Shown here: piece after piece, positions 6,695 to 15,390 of the stretch
How the letters are laid out: each line of letters begins with the position of its first letter
Numbering within the stretch: position 1 is the first letter of the stretch
From: an uncultured Eubacterium sp.
Lineage (GTDB): Bacteria > Bacillota > Clostridia > Lachnospirales > Lachnospiraceae
Assembly: GCA_946611445.1 (NCBI GenBank)
Contig: CAMODP010000006.1
Coordinates: 1-24,674 of the forward strand
Length of the DNA: 24,674 nucleotides
Direction of reading: 5' to 3'
The notes under the pieces: model-generated
Database searches by the model: none
What the model was told of the DNA's origin: nothing
What the model saw: only the letters and a program-made list of their open reading frames with translations
Translations under genes and position numbers: made by a program

Positions 6695-9271
6695 TCACAG
6701 ACCTCTCTCCGCCCGCGCCGCACGGAGCTCAGCCTCTTTTGCGTCAATCACGGCTTTTGCCTGCCGCAGTTCAATAGTCTGCCTGTCAATCACGGCTTTT
6801 GCCCCGGCCAGCTCCTGCCGCTGCCTGTCAATCGTTACAGCCGCTTCCGAAGCTCTTCTGCTGTAGTTCTCGATCACGGCCTCCGCCCCCGTTTTTTCTC
6901 TCCGGAGTCTGTCGAGCATATCTTCTGTCTCCGACAGTGCCCGGATCTTCACCCGGAGTTCTTCTGAGACCTTGCACAGCGCCTTTTTCTGCGCGCGGGC
7001 ATGATACTCTGCCTCCTCCAGCGCATCCTCCAGCTCCCCGATCCGAAACTCCGGGTCTTCCCGGAAGGGAAGGCCTCTCTTCACTTCAGCAGAATCCAGG
7101 AGTCCCCTCTCCCGCAGAATTCTGTACAGGCTCACAAAGCTTTCCTTTTCGCCGGCGGCGGAAGGGGCGCCGCTTTTCTGTTCCCGGAACCTGCCGAAAA
7201 CCGTGCACAGATAGGGGTAATCCCCGCAGACATGGCTGTAATTCCGGAAGGCATCCCTGCCGGATATGACATAGGTTTTTTTCAGTCCTTTCATCTGCGC
7301 CATGTACAGATCTGCAAAGTCAAGGATCCCCTTGTGAATCTCCCGCAGGGTATCCGCGTCAGCTGAAGGCTCTGCCCTTGCCAGCACGGTCTGTCCGTCG
7401 TCCCCGGTCTCATACCTGAGCAGCGTCCCTTCTTCTGCAGTGAACATGGCTTCCATACACATCAGGGCGGCAATGCCCTCCTGTGTCAGGTCATTGATCA
7501 GCAGATCTCTGTTTTTGTTTGCGGAAAACAGGTACGCCTTCATACTGCCCGCCGTCAGCAGATCTGCCGCCCTGCTTCCTCCGGACGCGCCCAGCATCAG
7601 GATATCTGTTTTCTGCAGTCCGAAATCCATGCGCTCGAGGAAGGTTTTCAGCGCCAGAGGAACTGTCCCTGACCATCCCAGCTCTGCCAGGCACACCCTT
7701 CTGCTGCCGTTCAGCTCCTCTCGGAAATACTGTCCGGCGGCGCGGACGGCTTCTGCCAGTCTTTCCGCTTCTTCTTCCCGGTGACGCAGAAAGAGGGCGT
7801 TCAGGCGGGCGCAGGTTTCCTCATCCAGCAAGTCATCTGCGGCAAGCCCTTCCTCCTCCAGATGCAGAGCCAGAAACTCCATCCCGCCCCGCCTGAGGGC
7901 TTCTCCGACCGCTATATCCCCGGACTGCATCAGCGGATGCATGTGATGCCGGAACCGGCTCTGGGGTTCTCTGTCCGCGTTCAGTTCCAGCACGGCATTT
8001 CTGGATACCGCGACATAGGAAGCGGGAATCTTTCCAAAATGCTTTTCATAGACCCTGTAAAAAATCTCCATATCGCGGGCCAGAAACAGGATCCTGTCCA
8101 TTTCGTTTTCTTCACAGTATCTCTGTATCCATCCGCAGAAGCCCAGGACCATCATGCCGCCGTATAGAAAACCGTGCTCGTATCCCCTTGTATAGGTCTT
8201 CAGGCCATTGTGAAGGGTATTCCTCCAGATTGCCTCCGCGACGCTGAGCGGAATGCTGTCCGGCACATCCTCATAGAAAACGGCGCTGTGTTCCCGGCAG
8301 CTCTGGTACAGCAGACTGTCCCAGCCGGCGCGGACAGAGGCCTCTTCATCTGATGCGGCGGAATCACCGACATGTATCACGCGCTGCCGGTATCCGATCT
8401 GTTTTCTCACTGCTCTCTGGAGAAGGGATTCTCCTTTTGCGCACCCGGCATCACAGGAGACGAACAGCGCCTCCCAGCCTTCATAACCGCATCCGCGCAG
8501 CAGCTCTGCCAGATACGTCTCCGGCCAGTACATGTCAGACACGAGTATAATCCGCTTTCCCCGCGCGCGGAGCCTGTCATATACATCCTTCATATACGGA
8601 TTGGCATGGCAGAACCGCCTCTCAAACGCGAACTCCGTGCGGATGCCTTCTTCCGCGTCCAGATCCGTATACCGGGCCATGAGCGCATAAATATCCTGTA
8701 TTGCTGTCCCGGCGCCGCGGATACGGTAACATGTCTGCTCCGCTTCCGCTCTCATCTGCGCAAAGTCAGGCCTCTCCGTCTCGCATCCGATCACGCGGAA
8801 CAGGTCCTCAGGAACCCGCACGCCGCGCAGAAGCAGGGTGTCAAAGATATCAAAGGAGACGACATCATACGAGGCCAGTCTGTCCGCGGCGGCCTCCGGC
8901 GTTTCCCGTCTGTTCCATCCGGATTCCGGGGAAAAAGCAGCTTTCGAGCACCTGGCTTTTTCTCCGAAAATCCACAGATCCGCCAGTGCGGAAGGGTACA
9001 CGGGACGCCCCTCCTGTTCCCCGTACTTCTCATAATGAAGAAGCGGATTCATCCCCTTCTCCCGCACATCCGGATTGGCCGCCAGATATTTTTCCGTAGA
9101 AAACGCAAGCGAGGGATCATTTCCTGCCAGCCAGCCCCTGTTCAGATACTGTTCCGCCGCGTCCCGGCTGCCTGTGCGGTAACGGGACGCGTACCACACC
9201 GGATCAAAAAAGGCTGAATTCCGTACAATCTCCCGGTCCGCCGGCACACGGCCGCTCCTGTTCTCTCCCAT
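6695..9271 (-). CDS. HAD-superfamily protein of a glycan cluster, with coiled-coil tail
   Basis: An 858-residue protein resembling the predicted HAD hydrolases (COG5610 type) often found among polysaccharide genes; its reaction is unknown. Residues 20-95 carry motifs seen in glycan-synthesis proteins (YLNRGW at 42-47; NPDV at 66-69; HYEKYGEQEGR at 79-89). The HAD core (about 135-320) has motif I DIFDT at 141-145 with Asp141 and Asp144, motif II SDM at 245-247 and motif IV GDSAASDEE at 302-310. A second half (about 360-700) is unassigned. Residues 745-858 are a long coiled coil ending in three 14-residue units. ATG at 9269-9271 has a strong AAGGAG site 4-5 nt upstream; the gene lies 12 nt after the RgpF-like gene. 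Substrate not known; phosphatase activity is possible because the catalytic Asp pair is kept. Confidence 0.8.
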   Translation of the reverse strand: MGENRSGRVPADREIVRNSAFFDPVWYASRYRTGSRDAAEQYLNRGWLAGNDPSLAFSTEKYLAANPDVREKGMNPLLHYEKYGEQEGRPVYPSALADLWIFGEKARCSKAAFSPESGWNRRETPEAAADRLASYDVVSFDIFDTLLLRGVRVPEDLFRVIGCETERPDFAQMRAEAEQTCYRIRGAGTAIQDIYALMARYTDLDAEEGIRTEFAFERRFCHANPYMKDVYDRLRARGKRIILVSDMYWPETYLAELLRGCGYEGWEALFVSCDAGCAKGESLLQRAVRKQIGYRQRVIHVGDSAASDEEASVRAGWDSLLYQSCREHSAVFYEDVPDSIPLSVAEAIWRNTLHNGLKTYTRGYEHGFLYGGMMVLGFCGWIQRYCEENEMDRILFLARDMEIFYRVYEKHFGKIPASYVAVSRNAVLELNADREPQSRFRHHMHPLMQSGDIAVGEALRRGGMEFLALHLEEEGLAADDLLDEETCARLNALFLRHREEEAERLAEAVRAAGQYFREELNGSRRVCLAELGWSGTVPLALKTFLERMDFGLQKTDILMLGASGGSRAADLLTAGSMKAYLFSANKNRDLLINDLTQEGIAALMCMEAMFTAEEGTLLRYETGDDGQTVLARAEPSADADTLREIHKGILDFADLYMAQMKGLKKTYVISGRDAFRNYSHVCGDYPYLCTVFGRFREQKSGAPSAAGEKESFVSLYRILRERGLLDSAEVKRGLPFREDPEFRIGELEDALEEAEYHARAQKKALCKVSEELRVKIRALSETEDMLDRLRREKTGAEAVIENYSRRASEAAVTIDRQRQELAGAKAVIDRQTIELRQAKAVIDAKEAELRAARAERGL
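6743..6844 (-). repeat. 42-nt period repeat encoding coiled-coil units
   Basis: An exact 19-nt copy occurs at 6743-6761 and 6785-6803, with a diverged third copy starting at 6827: the period is 42 nt. It encodes three 14-residue units (KAVIDRQTIELRQA-like), that is two heptads each, near the C-terminus of the HAD protein. Conservation at base level between units points to recent duplication. Confidence 0.8.
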
Positions 9272-9283
9272 ACCTCTCCTTTG

Positions 9284-11866
9284 CTAATAATAAAACCTGC
9301 ACTCTGTCCGGATAAGCAATGACCGCTCCGCCTCATGCACATGACAGAGGCGGATCATGACAGTATAGGCGTGTCCTCTTTCAAGATCCTCTGTAAATGG
9401 CCTGCTGCAGAATCCCGCCCTGCGGAGATACGGGTATCCGGGTTCCGCGGCAGCCAGATCCAGCCTCTCCACTCTGTGCGTCCTGAAGCTGCAGGCATCA
9501 CCCCCGTCGGCACAGAGGAGCAGCTCCGGCTCATAGTCAAAATGATACCGGTCTCTGACGTAGGCATACCCCTCTACGATCAGGCAGTCCTCCCGGCGCC
9601 CGAAAGTCTCAATCCGCACGGCACAGCGGTTTCCGTCGGCCTTCCTGTCCGTATCCCCGCCTCTTATCCGGATTCCTGCCGCTGTTCTGCGGTCAACGGT
9701 CTCCGGGTGCGGATCCGGACTGAATTTTTCGGGCCGGACGCGCCGCTGTGCGAACCAGGCCTCCTGCCGGCAGAGAATGCCGATCCGGCAGGGCATTTCT
9801 TCAAACCGGAAAAGCCTGTACGGAAGACAGATCCTTACCGGTCCGCGGTCCTGCCGGCTGCTGTCCGCCGGAAGCAGGACCGGCCCTGATACAAATACCC
9901 GGTCATAGGGATCCCGCACAAAAACACGGATCTCCCCATCCGGTCTGTCCCGCAGCATGCATGTCAGCATGACGGAATCCTCCCCCGGCTTTCTGCATAT
10001 GCCGCGGATCTCCAGATTTTTCCTGTCAAGGCCGGCAAACCCGACTTCTTCCCCGGTCAGACAGGATATCTGCAGAACATCGTCCCCCCTCTCCGGCGCA
10101 ATCCGGTCAAGAAACTGGCCCGGCGTCACCCCGTAATCCCCGGGAAAACGCCGCTGCAGGCGTCCTGTCAGTTCTCTCAGAAGCGCAATGCAGTTCAGGA
10201 ATCCGTCCCCTGCCTTCTCCGGTCCGGAGAGGATCCGGGTAAAAAACCCGTTTTCCTGTGCAATATGCGGCAGTATCTTCGCGGCCGCGTGCTCTGTGCT
10301 GTCTTCCAGCACAGAAAAGGATGCGCCGGAAAACATCCGGTACTCCCACCGGGCATCCAGCAGCTGCCGGAGCGCCTCTCTCCGGCACCAGAATATGTTG
10401 CCGAAGGACACGGGAGGCACATCCGGATCCGCCCTGCGCCGTATGCCCAGTTCCTTCAGCAATGCCTGCGCTCTCTGAAAGCTGAGTCCCCACGGGTGGT
10501 GCAGCAGATGATAGTATGATCCGTGTACGGGCAGCGGAGGCACCAGCAGGCCGAGATACGGGTCCTCCCCGAACAGACGGAGCACGCCCCGCACATGGTC
10601 TTCTCCGCCGAGCACCGCCTCCCACATATCTGACACGGCAGTCAGCATTCCTGTATAGTATTCCTGCGGATTCCGCAGTTCATCATGGACAAATGCGAAC
10701 AGATCATACCGGCTGACCGCGTCGCGGAAACCGATCAGGAGCGCCCCCAGTCCGCTTCCGGCGGGGTTGAGACAGCGCACCTCCGGTTCCGCGCGGCAGT
10801 CCCTGAGGGCCGCCCTGATGGCTGCTGCCTTTGCGCGTGAATCAGTCCCCACATACAGATCCGTCTCGGGCGGCAGCTTCTTCAGGTATCCGGCAAACAA
10901 TAAAAAAAAGTCCGGATCACGCAGGTAGGCAAAGACGGCCGCTGTCTGTGCCGGTGCCTCTCCGGAGCCCGGCAGGGGCTCATTCTGCCCGGCCGGAATC
11001 ACCGCATACAGCCCGCAGACTGCTGTCAGAAGACTGCTGTCATACAGCCGGAGGATATTGTCATAGATCATCGTCTCGTCATAGTCCGTACAGGATGCGA
11101 TATACTGCAGCGACCTGCGCGTGAAAGAGGCGCTGTTCCAGGCCAGGCTGCCTGCCCGCCTGTTTGTGAAGTTTTTCTTTTTATAAAACGGAGACCGGCA
11201 CCGGACAAGCATCTCATATGAATCAAAAATATAGTGCGGCAGCTTTGCCGGCTCCCTCGCGTCTGTCTCCTCCATACCCGCGAAAACAGCCCACCGGAAC
11301 CCCAGATCAGAGAAATGCCTCGTAAAAACCGCCTCAAAACGGCCCACCGCTTCTTCAAAGGAAGCGCAGAGCGGCAGGGAATCCCAGTATTCCGCAAAGG
11401 ACGGACTCAGAAACATGCGGCTGCGCACAGCCCAGAAATAGGTCTGAATATGCGCCGGCCAGTATCCGAGGGGACAGGTTCCCATGGGATCCGTGCTCTT
11501 CGCGTGCGCGCTGATGCCCCAGAAATCACAGTCTGTCCGCTCCATTTTTCCGAAGAGTTCTTCCAGCGGATACACCGGTCCGTAGAAAGTATCATTCCAC
11601 AGGATCAGCTCATCATATTCCGCCAGTTCCCTCCGGGGAATTACCTCGCGCAGCAGGTACTGCCAGGCAGCGGCATCGAATCCCGTATTTGGCCGCACAT
11701 ACAGCCGCTCTGTATGGCGCAGAAGCTTTTCAGGCTCCCGCAGCCTGCCGTTGCACACGATGTACAGGCCGTCCAGATACCCGGTCATTTTCTCCAGAAG
11801 GTAGTCCGCACAGCGGTCTACGATCCCATCCGGGTCATAGAACACAAACAGTCCGAGTCTTCTCAT
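9284..11866 (-). CDS. RgpF-like rhamnan synthesis family protein
   Basis: RgpF-family proteins act in building rhamnose-containing cell-wall polysaccharides, probably as glycosyltransferases at the cytoplasmic face. The 860-residue protein begins with the family's LFVFYDPDGIV (6-16), has NTGFDAAAW at 60-68 and NDTFYGPVYPLEELF at 91-105, and a later block AFVHDELRNP at 391-400 that matches the family's histidine segment. The RgpF-like part runs to about 560. Residues 580-860 form an extension of unclear role, probably beta-rich. Translation looks coupled: the stop of the 67-residue gene and this ATG lie in TGACATG (11870 to 11864), with no good ribosome site of its own. The family call rests on several motifs; polymer identity is inferred. 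Confidence 0.85.
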   Translation of the reverse strand: MRRLGLFVFYDPDGIVDRCADYLLEKMTGYLDGLYIVCNGRLREPEKLLRHTERLYVRPNTGFDAAAWQYLLREVIPRRELAEYDELILWNDTFYGPVYPLEELFGKMERTDCDFWGISAHAKSTDPMGTCPLGYWPAHIQTYFWAVRSRMFLSPSFAEYWDSLPLCASFEEAVGRFEAVFTRHFSDLGFRWAVFAGMEETDAREPAKLPHYIFDSYEMLVRCRSPFYKKKNFTNRRAGSLAWNSASFTRRSLQYIASCTDYDETMIYDNILRLYDSSLLTAVCGLYAVIPAGQNEPLPGSGEAPAQTAAVFAYLRDPDFFLLFAGYLKKLPPETDLYVGTDSRAKAAAIRAALRDCRAEPEVRCLNPAGSGLGALLIGFRDAVSRYDLFAFVHDELRNPQEYYTGMLTAVSDMWEAVLGGEDHVRGVLRLFGEDPYLGLLVPPLPVHGSYYHLLHHPWGLSFQRAQALLKELGIRRRADPDVPPVSFGNIFWCRREALRQLLDARWEYRMFSGASFSVLEDSTEHAAAKILPHIAQENGFFTRILSGPEKAGDGFLNCIALLRELTGRLQRRFPGDYGVTPGQFLDRIAPERGDDVLQISCLTGEEVGFAGLDRKNLEIRGICRKPGEDSVMLTCMLRDRPDGEIRVFVRDPYDRVFVSGPVLLPADSSRQDRGPVRICLPYRLFRFEEMPCRIGILCRQEAWFAQRRVRPEKFSPDPHPETVDRRTAAGIRIRGGDTDRKADGNRCAVRIETFGRREDCLIVEGYAYVRDRYHFDYEPELLLCADGGDACSFRTHRVERLDLAAAEPGYPYLRRAGFCSRPFTEDLERGHAYTVMIRLCHVHEAERSLLIRTECRFYY

Positions 11867-11867
11867 G

Positions 11868-12071
11868 TCATGTAACCCGTTCGCGCTGCAGCGCGATGAT
11901 CAGCTTTTCTTTTTCCTCCAGAAGCGTCTCCATCTGTTTTAGTTTTTTCTCACAGCCGCACAGTTTTTCTTCCAGTGCTCTCTTTTCCGCCTTCAGCTGT
12001 ACACATGTGATGCCAAGGTTATCAAGCGCATCCCGCAGGCATTCCTTCTCTTCCGTCTGTGCTCTCTGCAT
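11868..12071 (-). CDS. Small coiled-coil protein, 67 residues
   Basis: Not a recognised family. The protein is almost wholly helical and charged, with heptad spacing of Leu and Ile from about residue 22 to 62 and Cys at 11, 23, 38 and 40. There is no signal peptide or membrane segment. It is real by position: AAGGAGG lies 5 nt before the ATG (12069-12071), the gene fills the space between wzm (12 nt upstream) and the RgpF-like gene, and its stop is coupled to the next start. A cytoplasmic scaffold or spacer for the glycan enzymes, or a chain-length ruler element, is conceivable but unproven. Confidence 0.75.
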   Translation of the reverse strand: MQRAQTEEKECLRDALDNLGITCVQLKAEKRALEEKLCGCEKKLKQMETLLEEKEKLIIALQRERVT

Positions 12072-12083
12072 TCTTCCCTCCTT

Positions 12084-12905
12084 CTACAGAACATCCGCAA
12101 AATGCCTCTCCAGTTTCCGGAATATGTGTATGCCGGCAACGAACACGGAACATGCCGCCAGCCAGAACCACGCTGTCAGAAACGGTTTTTCCCAGAACCC
12201 GGGGCCGCCCTGCATAGACTCCCGATAGCCGGCCACAACATAGTACACGGGGTTGACTTTTACATACATTCCGACCGCAGGGCCGAACAGGGATTCCTCC
12301 CACATGACCGGCGTTATCCATATCCCGAACTGCAGCAGTATCCCGACGATCTGCTGCAGATCCGGGAGGAAAGCGCTCAGCGCGCCGGCCAGATACCCGC
12401 AGCCGAGCGCCAGAAACACGGTGCAGAAAAGATAATAGGGCAGCTGCAGATAGTACAGGGAGGCCGGAACGCGGTACAGCCGGTGCGTCAGAATGCACAG
12501 CGAGAGAAACACCAGATGGACGAGCAGGACCGTGACGGCCTTTGTGAGCGGCAGCAGCTTTGCGTCAAAGGCAACTTTTTTTACCAGATAGCTGTATTCC
12601 TTCAGGCAGGCAGTACACATCAGCACGGTATCCTGAAAACAGATCCAGGGAATCATCCCGGCCACAAGCCATGGCACATAGGGACACCCGCCCTGCGGCT
12701 GCATCCGGAACCCGGCCCCGAATACCAGCGCGTAAATCGAGACAGTGACAACCGGCTGGACGCAGGCCCAGAACAGCCCCAGAAAAGAAGACGCGTATCG
12801 TGCCCTCAGATCCGTGACTGCCAGTTCCATTATCAGGCGCCGGTACCGCCGCAGAACGCTGAGATGCCGGACGGCGGACTGCAGCGCCCTATTCTGCCTG
12901 TGCAT
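12084..12905 (-). CDS. wzm: Polysaccharide ABC transporter permease, Wzm/TagG type
   Basis: Membrane half of the ABC exporter that moves a finished lipid-linked polysaccharide across the cytoplasmic membrane. The 273-residue length is usual. After a basic amphipathic N-terminus (1-38) with DLRARYASSFLG at 32-43 come about six membrane segments (about 41-64, 76-98, 117-140, 152-178, 183-201, 242-261). NPVYYVVAGYR at 218-228 and the C-terminal KLERHFADVL are typical of Wzm/TagG permeases. ATG at 12903-12905 overlaps the 3' end of wzt by 17 nt and has GGGAGG 7-8 nt upstream. It pairs with the Wzt-type ATPase next to it. Confidence 0.95.
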   Translation of the reverse strand: MHRQNRALQSAVRHLSVLRRYRRLIMELAVTDLRARYASSFLGLFWACVQPVVTVSIYALVFGAGFRMQPQGGCPYVPWLVAGMIPWICFQDTVLMCTACLKEYSYLVKKVAFDAKLLPLTKAVTVLLVHLVFLSLCILTHRLYRVPASLYYLQLPYYLFCTVFLALGCGYLAGALSAFLPDLQQIVGILLQFGIWITPVMWEESLFGPAVGMYVKVNPVYYVVAGYRESMQGGPGFWEKPFLTAWFWLAACSVFVAGIHIFRKLERHFADVL

Positions 12906-14226
12906 GCCCTGTACCTCCCATACCCGGAAACAGAGACGCCGGCCCGCCGCAGACAGCAGCGGTGCTCTCCGGCCCTCTTCTCCACCTGTGCTTCAGTATG
13001 ACGACGCCTTCCCCGATATATCCCATTTTCACGAAAAAACTGACCGCTCCGGCACGGTAATCCAGATTGACGGTGGCTGTGCTGTCCTCAAGGGCCACGT
13101 CCAGATAGTAGCTTCCTCCGGCCAGGCTGAAGCTGTCGTACACCAGTTCAAAATGATTCAGGCCGCGCTGCCAGGGAATGCTTCTGCCGTCGAGCAGGGT
13201 GTTCAGGCCGCAGATATACGTGTGGCTGCACGAATGGACGGCCACACCCAGTACCGGTCCGGCCAGTGTCTCGTCTCTGACAACATAATCAACGGATACC
13301 GTCAGCTGCTGGCCGTGCGCAACTTCGGTGATCTCCCTGCGGTCTTCTCCCAGCAGCCTCACCCGGAGGATTCCTGCCGTTTCGATTCCGCCTGCCGTTT
13401 CCGCAGCCAGCCTTTCCAGTGCCGCCAGGTCATCCACCTCCCCGGTCCGGTCTTCCCCGCCCGGCTGTCCTGCTTCACCTGCCGTCAGCACAGCGGGTCC
13501 CTTCAGGAAATCGGCATACCGGTCTGCCACCAGATCCGTCTCTCCGTCCATGACCAGTGCGCCCCGGTCCAGCCATATGCAGCGGCCGCAGAACCGTTTC
13601 ACGGCATGCAGATCATGACTGACGAAGAGAATGGTCTTGCCCTTTTTCTGGAACTCGCGGAATTTCTCCATGCATTTCAGCTGAAACCGGAGATCCCCGA
13701 CTGCCAGGGCTTCATCCACGATCAGGATGTCGGGATCCGTATGGACAGCCACGGCGAAGGCCAGGCGGACAAACATGCCGCTCGAAAAGGTCTTTACAGG
13801 CTGATCGATAAACTCTCCGATTTCCGCAAATGCCATGATGGTTTCCGCCCGCGCCGCCATTTCCTCCCGCGGGATCCGCATGACCGCCCCGCTCAGGAAG
13901 ATATTCTGCCGGCCGGTAAAATCAGGGTTGAATCCCGCCCCCAGCTCCAGGAGGGCGGACACCCTGCCCGCCAGCCGGATTTCCCCTTCCGTGGGATCTG
14001 TGATTCCCATCAGCAGCTTCAGCAGGGTAGACTTTCCGGCCCCGTTTCGTCCGATGATGCCCAGTGTCGTACCCTTTTCAACAGACAGGGTGAGGTCGCG
14101 CAGGGCGCAGAATTCACGGTATCCGCCCTGCCGCTTCCGGCCCAGGATTTCTTTCAGCCGGTCGGCAGGTCTGTCATACAGCCGGTATATTTTGCTGACA
14201 TGGCGCAGTGTTATCGTCTTTTCCAT
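12889..14226 (-). CDS. wzt: Polysaccharide ABC transporter ATPase with carbohydrate-binding C-terminus, Wzt type
   Basis: ATP-binding half of the exporter. From the ATG at 14224-14226 the protein has 445 residues: ABC domain (about 1-240) with Walker A GRNGAGKST at 59-67, signature SSGM at 148-151, Walker B LIVDE at 168-172 and H-loop His204; a linker rich in Glu, Ala and Gly (about 240-280); and a Wzt-C-like beta domain (about 280-420). In ABC O-antigen systems that extra domain binds the capped end of the chain. A GTG 69 nt further upstream (14293-14295) is open but its extra 23 residues do not look like family sequence, so I prefer the ATG. The ribosome site is weak (AGGAGA 17 nt away). 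The gene overlaps the methyltransferase end by 53 nt, so coupling is likely. Confidence 0.93.
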   Translation of the reverse strand: MEKTITLRHVSKIYRLYDRPADRLKEILGRKRQGGYREFCALRDLTLSVEKGTTLGIIGRNGAGKSTLLKLLMGITDPTEGEIRLAGRVSALLELGAGFNPDFTGRQNIFLSGAVMRIPREEMAARAETIMAFAEIGEFIDQPVKTFSSGMFVRLAFAVAVHTDPDILIVDEALAVGDLRFQLKCMEKFREFQKKGKTILFVSHDLHAVKRFCGRCIWLDRGALVMDGETDLVADRYADFLKGPAVLTAGEAGQPGGEDRTGEVDDLAALERLAAETAGGIETAGILRVRLLGEDRREITEVAHGQQLTVSVDYVVRDETLAGPVLGVAVHSCSHTYICGLNTLLDGRSIPWQRGLNHFELVYDSFSLAGGSYYLDVALEDSTATVNLDYRAGAVSFFVKMGYIGEGVVILKHRWRRGPESTAAVCGGPASLFPGMGGTGHAQAE

Positions 14227-15370
14227 TTTCCAGTTCTCTGATTCTCCTGTCCTTCTCTTCGAGCATGTCCCGCAGGTACCGGTAAAACGGCTCACTGCTG
14301 ACTATGCCGACCATATCGATCATCAGCGGATGCAGCCTGTCTGCCAGCGGGACAAAAATCTGCGGAACACCTGAAGAAGCGTACACCGGTTTCCCGCTGC
14401 AGATGTATCTTCCCCCGTGCATCGCCGCAATATCGGTTCCTCCCTGGGAGAGACGGATGTCCCTCCAGATCGTCTCCTGTCCGTCCAGCGGATCGATGCT
14501 GACCGCCTCCGCGTCCGCAGGCACGGACAGCGCGGCGTGCAGCCTGTAAGCCCCCCGCCCCGCCAGAAACGCCCGCTCCTCCAGATAGTCTTCCGGCGCG
14601 AAGCCCCGCCCTTTTCTGGCCAGATAAATACGGGCAGGCAGGGACGGAAGGCGCGCGGCTGTGTCTGTAAAGACAGAAGGCACTGTTCCCCCTTCCCTCT
14701 CTTTCCTGAGCAGGAGTACAAACTGATACACTGTCCCGAACCGTCTCTCGTGCAGCAGATTCTGCTCATACCGGGTCAGTATCAGGCCCTCTCCCCCGAA
14801 CTGCTCGGTCTGCCCGGTCGGGACAGATGTCGTCATGACCTCGCTGATCGCCAGTCCCAGGCCGCCGAAAAAAGGTTCCAGGTTTGCCTGTCCCCAGAAA
14901 TGGACGTGCGTATCATCCAGCAGGCCGGTCGGCGTGTAGTCCACCCGGTCATGAAAAAGCTTGATCAGGATGTCGTTGTGCGCGGCGTTCGGGACGGAGA
15001 CCAGCAGGGAGCCTGCCTCCTTCAGGTACCGGCAGGCAGCCTTCAGCACGCCTCCGGGATCCTCCAGATGTTCCAGAACATCTGTCAGCAGAATGTAATC
15101 AAATTCCCGCCCGACGAGGTATTCACACCAGCTGTACTCCTGCAGATCGGCACAGATGCCCTCTTCTGCATACCGCATTGCCTCGTCAAAATCCTCTCGG
15201 TTCTTCTCTATGACGCACACCCTGCAGCCCAGTTCACGGCTCAGGTACCTGGTCATGCGGCCTGCGGCGCATCCCAGTTCCAGAACAGTGCTTTCTCTGT
15301 GAATGCGCCGCAGGATCAGGCCGGAAACGGAATTTTCATCCAGGCTGATCCTGGCTGTGTACTTTGACAT
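14174..15370 (-). CDS. Class I SAM-dependent methyltransferase of the glycan operon
   Basis: Likely methylates a sugar of the surface glycan. The 398-residue protein has a Rossmann methyltransferase domain (about 10-180) with motif I LELGCAAGRMTRYL at 30-43, an acidic residue at the end of strand 2 (VIEKNRED, Glu55) and LLTDVLEHLEDP at 94-105. A C-terminal region (about 270-355) looks beta-rich, and residues 365-385 form a short charged helix. Placement directly before wzt, with a 53-nt overlap, fits a chain-capping enzyme paired with the Wzt carbohydrate-binding domain, as known for WbdD in E. coli O9a. ATG at 15368-15370 has GGGAG 9 nt upstream, and follows the kinase gene by 20 nt. The cap model is inference. 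Confidence 0.87.
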   Translation of the reverse strand: MSKYTARISLDENSVSGLILRRIHRESTVLELGCAAGRMTRYLSRELGCRVCVIEKNREDFDEAMRYAEEGICADLQEYSWCEYLVGREFDYILLTDVLEHLEDPGGVLKAACRYLKEAGSLLVSVPNAAHNDILIKLFHDRVDYTPTGLLDDTHVHFWGQANLEPFFGGLGLAISEVMTTSVPTGQTEQFGGEGLILTRYEQNLLHERRFGTVYQFVLLLRKEREGGTVPSVFTDTAARLPSLPARIYLARKGRGFAPEDYLEERAFLAGRGAYRLHAALSVPADAEAVSIDPLDGQETIWRDIRLSQGGTDIAAMHGGRYICSGKPVYASSGVPQIFVPLADRLHPLMIDMVGIVSSEPFYRYLRDMLEEKDRRIRELENGKDDNTAPCQQNIPAV

Positions 15371-15390
15371 GGTTCCCGTCTCCCCGCTCT

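Noticed and set aside
12745..14241. Plus-strand open frame of 498 codons opposite wzt and wzm
   Set aside because: Opposite strand of two well-supported genes; length is explained by GC-rich codon use, and the product is composition-biased.
14227..14295. GTG start for wzt giving 23 extra residues
   Set aside because: No ribosome site; extra residues are unlike Wzt N-termini, whereas the ATG begins with the usual first strand of the ABC domain.
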